Under the pieces are notes generated by a model that saw nothing but the letters and a program-made list of their open reading frames with translations, was not told the origin of the DNA and did not search any database. Positions 1 through 5,919 of a stretch of 5,919 nt of DNA are shown in pieces (positions within the stretch are counted from its first letter, which is position 1; each line of letters begins with the position of its first letter). The position numbers were made by a program, and so were the translations under genes. The stretch covers positions 1 through 5,919 of the forward strand of contig DAOVGU010000208.1 of the NCBI GenBank assembly GCA_030672255.1, written 5' to 3'. This stretch comes from a bacterium. Lineage in GTDB: Bacteria; Ratteibacteria; UBA8468.

Positions 1-870
1 AGAAGTTTAGTTCAGAAAAAGAGTAATACCATTGGGCTCATCATCCCCTCAATCTCCTACTCCTTTTTCCCTGAAGTAACAAAGGGAATTGAAGCAGTGC
101 TCAATGAGAATGGCTATAAACTAATCCTTTGCCATTCGGATGAGGATTCTAAAAAGGAAAGGGGAGAGATTGAAAGCCTCTTGGAGAGAAGGATGGATGG
201 TTTGATTATTGCTCCTGCCCAGGAGATGGAAAACTTAAGTATCTTGAAAGAATTAAAAGAGGAGAAATTTCCGTTTGTGCTCATTGACAGACATTATCAA
301 GGAGAAAATTTTAATAGTGTGCTAACCAATGATAAGGAAGCAGCCTTTCAGGCGGTAGATTATCTGATTTCTCTTGGACACAAAAGGATTGGCTATATTG
401 CCGGTTTTTCTTCTTGTTCTACCAGTAAAGGCCGATTCTCTGGATATAAGAAGGCCCTCAGCAAGAGTAAGATTCCTTTTGAAGAGGAATTAGTTGTAGG
501 GAGTGGCTTTAATGAAGAAGATGGTTATAAAGCAATGCAGGAATTCTTTCAATTAAAGGAACTACCTACCGCCATCTTCTGCGTCAACGACCCTATCGCT
601 ATCGGTGCCTTTAAAGCAATTAAAGAGGAAGGATTAAAAATACCTGACGATATTTCTCTGATAGGTTTTGCTAATCTTGCCTCAGTAGAGACATTAGAAG
701 TTCCTTTGACTACAGTTGACCAGCCGAAATATAATTTAGGCAAGATTGCCTGTAAAAAGCTCTTGAAAATTATTGAGAAGAAAAATACCAAATCAAAGAA
801 GACTATTTTAAAGTCAAAGTTAATCATACGTGCTTCTACAAAAAAATTGAGGAATTTAGTCACAGTTTAA
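1..870 (+). CDS. LacI/GalR-family transcriptional regulator, 5'-truncated by the window edge
   Basis: The frame is open from base 1 and encodes 289 residues. An internal GTG at 97 is not the start, because residues 1-32 (RSLVQKKSNTIGLIIP...) match the hinge and first beta-strand of LacI proteins. About 50 residues, the DNA-binding helix-turn-helix, lie upstream, giving a normal family length near 340. The visible part is the periplasmic-binding-protein-like effector and dimerisation domain. Its motifs, in window numbering, are DGLIIAP (66-72), PFVLIDR (91-97), GHKRIGYIAG (126-135), R145 in RFSGYKKAL, FCVNDPIAIGA (193-203), LTTVDQP (236-242) and LIIRAST (274-280). Family members are cytoplasmic and change operator binding when a small sugar docks in the cleft. 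The usual GF-D-D sugar-contact motif reads GFAN here (222-225), with Ala at the position of E. coli LacI Asp274. The gene sits 38 bases before a secreted carbohydrate-binding protein on the same strand, so it probably controls this locus. The exact effector cannot be told. Confidence 0.95.
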   Translation, partial: RSLVQKKSNTIGLIIPSISYSFFPEVTKGIEAVLNENGYKLILCHSDEDSKKERGEIESLLERRMDGLIIAPAQEMENLSILKELKEEKFPFVLIDRHYQGENFNSVLTNDKEAAFQAVDYLISLGHKRIGYIAGFSSCSTSKGRFSGYKKALSKSKIPFEEELVVGSGFNEEDGYKAMQEFFQLKELPTAIFCVNDPIAIGAFKAIKEEGLKIPDDISLIGFANLASVETLEVPLTTVDQPKYNLGKIACKKLLKIIEKKNTKSKKTILKSKLIIRASTKKLRNLVTV

Positions 871-892
871 ATGTAGGGGTTTGATTCATCAC

Positions 893-901
893 AAAGGAGG
901 G
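893..901 (+). promoter_or_regulatory. Shine-Dalgarno site of the beta-helix protein gene
   Basis: AAAGGAGGG ends 7 bases before the ATG at 909, which is near-ideal spacing and fixes that start. It lies in the 38-base gap after the regulator. In this gap I see no inverted repeat resembling a LacI-family operator and no terminator hairpin, which favours read-through from the regulator gene. Confidence 0.9.
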
Positions 902-908
902 AAGAAAA

Positions 909-3900
909 ATGCTTAAACGAAGCTTGGTATTATTGGCAGTTGTAGGAATTGTGCTGATGAGTGATTATGTAGAATCTGCGGATTGGTGGGACAAGAAGTG
1001 GCCGAATCGAATGGGACTCGCCTTTAATTTTAACGGAGATCTTAACGATTTTCCCGTGTTAGTGCATTTAACTTCAACTCACTCAGCTTTCTGGAAGCAT
1101 ATCAACAAGGGTATTACCACTGCTGATACAAAGGATTTACGTTTTATTGACGAAGATAATTTAAAAGAATTGTATTTTGAAGCAGAAAGAATTGATTATA
1201 GCAGTAAGGATGCTTTAATTTGGGTTAAGGTGCCAAAGATAAATAAAAGAAGTTCCATTAATTTATATTATGGTAATTCTGATGCTGCTCAATCGAGTTA
1301 TCATAATGCTGAAAAAGTATGGGATAATGGTTTCAGGATGGTTCAACATTTACAGGAGACTGGCGCTAAACCACAAGTTTTCGATTCTACTGTTAATAAC
1401 AATGACAGTGTTTTTAACAGCGCTACTCCAACTACATCCGGGCAAGTTAATGGCGCCTGTGAGTTTAAGAAAGAGAATGTTTACATTGACTTTGGAAACA
1501 AAAAAACTTTAGACCTTACTGGCGCGATTACGATTGAGGCGTGGGTAAAAGTAGATAGCACCTCTGGTGTTATGGGGATAATAGCTAAAGCAAATGGGGG
1601 AAGAGCCAAGGATGCACAATATAGGGTTTATAATACAGATGGAAAGATAGTTTTTAGTAGAGGAGATGGAACGACACACAATGAGGCTGTCTCCTCAGCA
1701 GTGCTTGCTGCGAATGTTTGGACACACATTGCTGCTGTGGATGATGGCACTGATATGTTCATTTACTGTAATGGAGAAGAAGAAAAAAGTCTGAAAAAGA
1801 CTATAACGCCACATTCAGTATCAGATAGCGTAGAAATCGGCAGGATTCATAATTCACTATATTTCAAAGGCACAATCGACGAGGTGAGGATTTCGAATAA
1901 AGCAAGAAATGTTGATTGGATTAGAGCTTGCTACGATAGCCAGAAAAAGGGCTCAGATTTCATCACTATCAATGACCAGGAAAACATTCATAGCCCTATC
2001 GCATTTATATCTATCAACCCTCCTTTACCGATGGCTGGTAAAGTAGATGTAACCTTAACCACCTCGGTTGATGTAGCAGCTGCACCGACATTACATTACA
2101 AACCTGAAGGTAAATTCCCTATTAGAATAAAGTTAAAAGGTTCACGTTCGACCTGGCGTGGCAGTTTTGACATAACCAAATCTACGGGTGATGGTAAAGC
2201 TATATTTAGTTATAGCGCAAAAGATGCCCGCGGTAATGAAGGCTTCAGGATTGCGCAAGGAAGAACTTTCATGATTTTCACAAAAGATATGGAGATTATT
2301 GTTGCTGCGCAAAATTCATCGCACAAAGAGAGGGCTGATCTGGTTTGCGATGGCGTTGATGATCAGATAGAGATTCAATCAGCGGTTGACGCGCTACCTG
2401 CTGCCGGCGGCATGGTCAAATTGCTTGCCGGGAGGTTCAATATATCGATGTCTATCAGACCTAAAAAAGGCTGTGAACTGTGCGGGGAAGGTAGGAGCAC
2501 TCTTTTATACTTAGTCAATGCCGCCAACAGTTTATTGGCGTCTGACGCATCTGCTGACCAGACAGATGTCATTCTTGTTGATGCCTCCAAATTCCGGGCA
2601 GGTATGGCGATTCATTTCATCAGTTCTAAGGCCCAAAATACTTTATGGATTAAATCTATTGACGGTAATACACTACTCTTAGATGCTAAGTTAAACGCTG
2701 AATTCACTACAGATGATAAAGCTATGTGTTGGTCATTAATGCCAGCTATATACATAAATAATGCAGATGATGTTGTTATAAAAAATCTTGCCATTTATGG
2801 TAACCGTTCAGGGCAATTTGACTATAAAAACTATCCTAAACCATGTAAGTGGGGACCCAAATGGACAGCACACCCAGAAAGGAATTGTGGAATCTATATT
2901 CATGGTTCCAGTAAAAGCACAGTTGTAGACAACTGCCATATCAGTAATACGTTGTTTCATGGAATACTTACATTTGGCGACAAATATCCCAGGTTCACTA
3001 ATAATGTATTCTTAGACATTGGAGATAAACCTATTGTTACGTGTGGGGGGTACCCTCAATATGGTGGGGGGAACCCAGCCAAGGGTTATATAAGCGGCAA
3101 TTACATAAATGGAGCTGGGAAAAATCATTTCATGTCCCTCATGGGATATGGTTATGGTGATGGCATCCAACTGCATCCAAGGTCATGCGATGGGTGGGTA
3201 ATAACAGATAACATTATCATAGATGTTTTAAGGCAGGGCATAGCAATAGGCAATGCCACTGAAACAATAGTAAGTAATAATTACGTGAAAAAATGTAAGA
3301 GCTGGGGAATTTCATCGTACTGGGGCCAGAATAATGTTATTATTGGGAACACAGTACTTGAGTCTGGCGGCATTAGCGTGAGATGTGGGCGCTCTGCTGA
3401 CGACAAATTCCATTCCTATGTTACTATTGTTGGCAACAGTACCATTGAGAACTGGGCGGGTATTACTCTTGATGGTGTAAAGTGTGCGGTTATAAAGGGG
3501 AATATTATCAGAAGGAATGGTTCGGGCATTCGCATAAGGTCGGAAAAGCTGAGACGGGGGGGGATATCAATTTCGAGTAATATTATCGTGTCCGACAATA
3601 TAGTTGTCGGCAACAAAAAAGAGCAGATATCCATTATGTCCCCCTCAAAAGATATTCTAATTCACGGAAACATAGTTGCTAAGGACGCCAAAAACAAGCA
3701 GTGTAAATATGGCTTGTCCATACAGAAGGGCTGCAGCGACATAGTGGTAAAGGACAATATCCTGTTGGATACAGGAGCAGCGGGAAAAATGGGACAACAA
3801 AGTGGTCTACCAAAGCAAGAAATACTCTCTAAATTGAATAAACTTACTTCTTCTCTAAGAAAAGATGAGGGATTAATCTATTTGGAGCAGCAGGAATTTC

Positions 3901-4307
3901 TCTCTTACCATAAAGACCCAATAAGGTTATATCTAAATAATAAGGAGGTGTTTATTCAGGAAGAAGGTTATTCTAAATTAGCATCCAGGTCCTTTTCTTT
4001 TAAGGAAGAATATATTCAAGAGGCGAATTTAAAGTTTCCTGTTTCTCCTTACATTTTTATCTCTTTTTTAAGAAGTAAGGGACAGTGCACTATGTATGTA
4101 AAAGTTAAAGGGAGGGAGGGAGGAGCATGTGGGTTATACATTATCTTGCCAAAAGGTGTTAGGGTGGAGAATATTGAAACTGAACAGTGGGAGGAAACAA
4201 TCTGGCAGGATCATCTCAATATAGATAGAATAGAGGACAGGTATCTTCTCTATCTACGACCTGAATGGAGAACGGGTCAGGACATATGTATAGCAGAATT
4301 AAAGTAA
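909..4307 (+). CDS. Secreted DUF2341-LamG-parallel beta-helix protein (putative glycan binding/degrading)
   Basis: A complete 1132-residue protein. Residues 1-24 form a signal peptide: a K/R start, a hydrophobic core at 6-17 and probable cleavage after ESA, so it acts outside the cytoplasm. Residues ~25-140 resemble DUF2341 (WWDKKWPNR start, DLRFIDE, ALIWVKVPKI, INLYYGN). Residues ~145-355 are a LamG/concanavalin A-like lectin fold (VYIDFG, ITIEAWVKV, WTHIAAVDDGT, GTIDEVRISNKAR). Residues ~361-460 look like an Ig/FN3-type beta-sandwich (SYSAKDARGNEG). Residues ~461-955 are a right-handed parallel beta-helix of the pectate-lyase-3/tailspike type. It opens with DGVDDQIEIQSAVDALPAAGG and CELCGEGRSTLL, followed by many Asn-rich PbH1 coils (GNYI, DNIIID, NNYV, GNTV, GNII, DNIVV, GNIV, DNILL). 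Residues 956-1132 are an unassigned C-terminal module. No LPXTG or other anchor is visible, so free secretion or non-covalent attachment is likely. The activity could be lyase, hydrolase, epimerase or purely adhesive, since the fold alone does not decide and no catalytic set was identified with certainty. Confidence 0.93.
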   Translation: MLKRSLVLLAVVGIVLMSDYVESADWWDKKWPNRMGLAFNFNGDLNDFPVLVHLTSTHSAFWKHINKGITTADTKDLRFIDEDNLKELYFEAERIDYSSKDALIWVKVPKINKRSSINLYYGNSDAAQSSYHNAEKVWDNGFRMVQHLQETGAKPQVFDSTVNNNDSVFNSATPTTSGQVNGACEFKKENVYIDFGNKKTLDLTGAITIEAWVKVDSTSGVMGIIAKANGGRAKDAQYRVYNTDGKIVFSRGDGTTHNEAVSSAVLAANVWTHIAAVDDGTDMFIYCNGEEEKSLKKTITPHSVSDSVEIGRIHNSLYFKGTIDEVRISNKARNVDWIRACYDSQKKGSDFITINDQENIHSPIAFISINPPLPMAGKVDVTLTTSVDVAAAPTLHYKPEGKFPIRIKLKGSRSTWRGSFDITKSTGDGKAIFSYSAKDARGNEGFRIAQGRTFMIFTKDMEIIVAAQNSSHKERADLVCDGVDDQIEIQSAVDALPAAGGMVKLLAGRFNISMSIRPKKGCELCGEGRSTLLYLVNAANSLLASDASADQTDVILVDASKFRAGMAIHFISSKAQNTLWIKSIDGNTLLLDAKLNAEFTTDDKAMCWSLMPAIYINNADDVVIKNLAIYGNRSGQFDYKNYPKPCKWGPKWTAHPERNCGIYIHGSSKSTVVDNCHISNTLFHGILTFGDKYPRFTNNVFLDIGDKPIVTCGGYPQYGGGNPAKGYISGNYINGAGKNHFMSLMGYGYGDGIQLHPRSCDGWVITDNIIIDVLRQGIAIGNATETIVSNNYVKKCKSWGISSYWGQNNVIIGNTVLESGGISVRCGRSADDKFHSYVTIVGNSTIENWAGITLDGVKCAVIKGNIIRRNGSGIRIRSEKLRRGGISISSNIIVSDNIVVGNKKEQISIMSPSKDILIHGNIVAKDAKNKQCKYGLSIQKGCSDIVVKDNILLDTGAAGKMGQQSGLPKQEILSKLNKLTSSLRKDEGLIYLEQQEFLSYHKDPIRLYLNNKEVFIQEEGYSKLASRSFSFKEEYIQEANLKFPVSPYIFISFLRSKGQCTMYVKVKGREGGACGLYIILPKGVRVENIETEQWEETIWQDHLNIDRIEDRYLLYLRPEWRTGQDICIAELK
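3045..3071 (+). repeat. Pair of G6 homopolymer tracts in coding sequence
   Basis: Two runs of six G, at 3045-3050 and 3066-3071, lie 15 bases apart inside the beta-helix gene. They encode the Gly-rich segment TCGGYPQYGGGNP (residues 711-723). Both are in frame. They stand out against the AT-rich background and are possible slippage points. Too few correctly spaced G-runs surround them to argue for a G-quadruplex. Confidence 0.6.
3556..3563 (+). repeat. G8 homopolymer tract in coding sequence
   Basis: Eight consecutive G encode the end of R883 plus G884 and G885 in the beta-helix domain (RRGGI). It is the longest G run in the window. A one-base length change would shift the frame and remove the last ~250 residues. 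The reading frame is intact in this sequence. The tract could be a contingency (phase-variation) site, an ordinary tract, or a spot prone to sequencing error. Confidence 0.75.
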
Positions 4308-4323
4308 GAAGTAATTAAAAAAA

Positions 4324-4330
4324 GAGGAGG
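4324..4330 (+). promoter_or_regulatory. Shine-Dalgarno site of the DUF4838 gene
   Basis: GAGGAGG ends 8 bases before the ATG at 4339 and supports that start, which also places a signal peptide at the N-terminus. It lies in a 31-base gap after the beta-helix gene stop. The gap is A-rich and shows no hairpin or promoter, so co-transcription is likely. Confidence 0.88.
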
Positions 4331-4338
4331 AAAGAATC

Positions 4339-5919
4339 ATGGCAAAGCTAAGGAAGGTATTGGGAGTAGTATTATTGTTAAGTCTAGCGATAGGAATAGA
4401 GGCAGAAGAGATTACTGTTTTAGTAAAGCCTTCTTCTATTTATTCTCTGGTGGAAAAAGGCAAACCAACCAGTACAATTGTTATAGGAGAGGAAGCAAGT
4501 AAGGTAGAAGAATATGCAGCTAAAGAATTACAGAGGTATCTTAAGAAGATTTCTGGTGCTGAGCTTTCCATAAGAAAGGACAATGAAGAGATAAAAGGAA
4601 ACAGAATTCTTATTGGCAATAACAGGATAATCAAGAAATTAAAAGTTAAGACTTCCTCTCTTCACAAAGAAGGTTTTATCATTAAAAGGATGAAGAAAGA
4701 CCTTATATTAGCTGGAGGTAGTCCTTTAGGGACACTTTATAGTGTCTATGACTTTTTAGAGGAATTAGGTTGTCGGTTCTTTACTCCGAAAGAAGAAATA
4801 ATACCAACATTAGAGAATATAGAAATTAAAGAGATTGAGATAAAAGAAAAACCGGATTTTAATATAAGAGGGGTATACACAGGAAGCTGGGCTATTAAAA
4901 ACAAGATGAATTTTAGCTTAGGAAATATTACAGGAGAAAAAATTGGTAAAAAAATCCGTGCCTGCCATACCTTTCACAAACTCCTTCCATATAGTAAATA
5001 TTACTCCACTCATCCTGAATACTATGCCTTAGTGAAAGGAGAAAGGAAAAAGCTTGAGCCGGGCGCCATGCAATATTGCACCTCTAACCCGGAAGTAGCT
5101 AAAGAAGTAGCAAAGAACATAATAAAGATATTTGATGAAAATCCCGGAATGGATTCTTATTCACTCTTTCCGGGAGATGGGGGCCATTTTTGTGAATGCT
5201 CTAATTGCCAGGCATTAGATGATCCATTACACAAAGATGATGGGCTTCTTCCCTTTGACACTGGAAAGATGTCTAATAGGCTTATGCTTTTCTATAATCA
5301 GGTAGCAAAGGAAGTATACAGGGTTTATCCAGATAAGATAATAGATATTGGCGCTTATTATATCTACACTGACCCCCCACGAGTTATTAAGCCATATAAA
5401 AATATTGGAGTGGACATTGCTCATTTTGAGTATTGTCATACTCATGCTATTGCCGATCCAAATTGTAAGTATAATAAGAAGTTCCGTAAGACATTAGAAA
5501 AATGGGTCTCTATATCCAAGCGTGTCTGGTTTTTTGAATATTACTGGAAGGTAGCTTGGTGTGGGCTTCCCTGGCCTATTATTCACACTATTAGGCAAGA
5601 TATTCCTTACTTTAAAAGAATAGGAGTAGATGGTCTTTATACCCAATGCAGTAATACCTGGGTATTACAAGGGCCGCTTTATTATGTTGCAGCTAAACTC
5701 CTCTGGGATGCAGAAGCTAATGTAGATGTTTTACTGGACGACTATTTTGATAAGTTTTATGGTAAAGCTGGTCCTCCTATAAAAAAACTTTTTAATCTGT
5801 TGGAAGAGAGAATGGTAGAAAGTGGAGTTTGCACTTCTGGCTGCTGCGGCAGAAGTCGTGTAGAAGTAGATAGTACGAGGATATTTACTGCACCGGTTAT
5901 AAAAAGATGTAAAGATTAT
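4339..5919 (+). CDS. Secreted DUF4838-type putative glycoside hydrolase, 3'-truncated by the window edge
   Basis: The frame is open from the ATG at 4339 to the last base (527 residues, no stop), so the C-terminus is missing. Residues 1-22 form a signal peptide (MAKLRKVLGVVLLLSLAIG, cleavage near IEA), implying export. Residues ~25-155 match the small alpha/beta domain that precedes the catalytic barrel in GH67 and GH20 enzymes: TIVIGEEAS, YAAKELQRYLKKISGAEL, RILIGN, and the hallmark GGSPLGTLYSVYDFLEELGCRFFTP (127-150). From ~170 the protein resembles DUF4838: NIRGVY, HTFHKLLP, HPEYYALVKG, QYCTSNPEVAKEV, SLFPGDGGHFCECSNCQ (275-291), YYIYTDPP, and Trp/Tyr-rich strands such as RVWFFEYYWKVAW (395-407). 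From what is known of the family, some DUF4838 proteins are endo-beta-N-acetylglucosaminidases (GH163); whether this one shares that activity is not shown. Other glycan-active roles are possible. A CxCxxC cluster (285, 287, 290) could bind metal or form disulfides. The gene follows the secreted beta-helix gene, probably in one operon. Confidence 0.88.
   Translation, partial: MAKLRKVLGVVLLLSLAIGIEAEEITVLVKPSSIYSLVEKGKPTSTIVIGEEASKVEEYAAKELQRYLKKISGAELSIRKDNEEIKGNRILIGNNRIIKKLKVKTSSLHKEGFIIKRMKKDLILAGGSPLGTLYSVYDFLEELGCRFFTPKEEIIPTLENIEIKEIEIKEKPDFNIRGVYTGSWAIKNKMNFSLGNITGEKIGKKIRACHTFHKLLPYSKYYSTHPEYYALVKGERKKLEPGAMQYCTSNPEVAKEVAKNIIKIFDENPGMDSYSLFPGDGGHFCECSNCQALDDPLHKDDGLLPFDTGKMSNRLMLFYNQVAKEVYRVYPDKIIDIGAYYIYTDPPRVIKPYKNIGVDIAHFEYCHTHAIADPNCKYNKKFRKTLEKWVSISKRVWFFEYYWKVAWCGLPWPIIHTIRQDIPYFKRIGVDGLYTQCSNTWVLQGPLYYVAAKLLWDAEANVDVLLDDYFDKFYGKAGPPIKKLFNLLEERMVESGVCTSGCCGRSRVEVDSTRIFTAPVIKRCKDY

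Noticed and set aside
549..863. Minus-strand open frame of 104 codons opposite the regulator
   Set aside because: It is an antisense shadow of a clear LacI-family gene, with no ribosome binding site and low-complexity Phe/Ile-rich translation. The other minus-strand open frames opposite the two secreted-protein genes are rejected for the same reason.
97..870. GTG at 97 as the start of the regulator
   Set aside because: The frame stays open to base 1 and the upstream 32 codons encode the conserved hinge and first strand of a LacI-family effector domain, with no Shine-Dalgarno site before the GTG.
847..875. Possible promoter (TTGAGG followed by a TAAATG-like box) just before the beta-helix gene
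   Set aside because: The spacer is only about 15 bases and the -10 match is weak, overlapping the regulator's last codons. In AT-rich sequence such matches arise by chance.
1270..1512. Plus-strand out-of-frame open frame of 80 codons within the beta-helix gene
   Set aside because: It overlaps the DUF2341/LamG coding region in another frame, lacks a ribosome binding site and shows no recognisable domain.
3942..3950. Perfect AAGGAGGTG Shine-Dalgarno-like sequence inside the beta-helix gene
   Set aside because: No ATG, GTG or TTG start lies at a usable distance downstream. The bases encode K-E-V in the running frame, so no internal gene is supported; at most it could pause ribosomes.
5833..5856. 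Inverted repeat ACTTCTG ... CAGAAGT with a 10-base loop
   Set aside because: The 7-bp stem lies inside the open DUF4838 reading frame, has no U-tract after it and encodes part of a Cys-rich segment, so it is not a convincing terminator or operator.

Overview
The window reads entirely on the + strand and holds three tightly spaced genes. Two of them run off the window edges. The layout looks like a bacterial locus for sensing and degrading a complex carbohydrate. From the start: (1) the C-terminal ~289 residues of a LacI/GalR-family transcriptional regulator (1-870), whose helix-turn-helix lies upstream of the window; (2) a complete 1132-residue secreted multidomain protein (909-4307) with signal peptide, DUF2341-like module, LamG/concanavalin-like lectin fold, Ig-like module, long right-handed parallel beta-helix and an unassigned C-terminal module; (3) the first 527 residues of a secreted DUF4838-type protein with a GH67/GH20-type N-terminal domain (4339-end), a putative glycoside hydrolase.

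The gaps are only 38 and 31 bases. Each holds a strong GGAGG Shine-Dalgarno sequence 7-8 bases before the ATG. No terminator or convincing promoter is visible between the genes, so a single transcript covering all three is the simplest reading. The likely division of labour is inferred. A cytoplasmic regulator would sense a small sugar released from a glycan. The beta-helix/lectin protein would bind or cleave the polymer outside the cytoplasm. The DUF4838 protein would hydrolyse glycosidic bonds.

The organism is a bacterium with AT-rich coding sequence, mostly AGA/AGG arginine codons and canonical AGGAGG ribosome binding sites. DUF2341-LamG, parallel beta-helix and DUF4838 proteins are abundant in uncultivated glycan degraders such as the PVC superphylum (Lentisphaerae, Kiritimatiellae, Omnitrophica), Poribacteria-like lineages and other candidate phyla. 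The sequence alone does not settle the phylum. There are no tRNAs, rRNAs, CRISPR repeats, insertion sequences or origins, and no gene-free stretch longer than 38 bases. The points most worth a second look are the architecture of the large beta-helix protein with its unassigned C-terminus, the regulator's missing effector-site aspartate, an in-frame G8 tract, and the Cys cluster in the DUF4838 protein.
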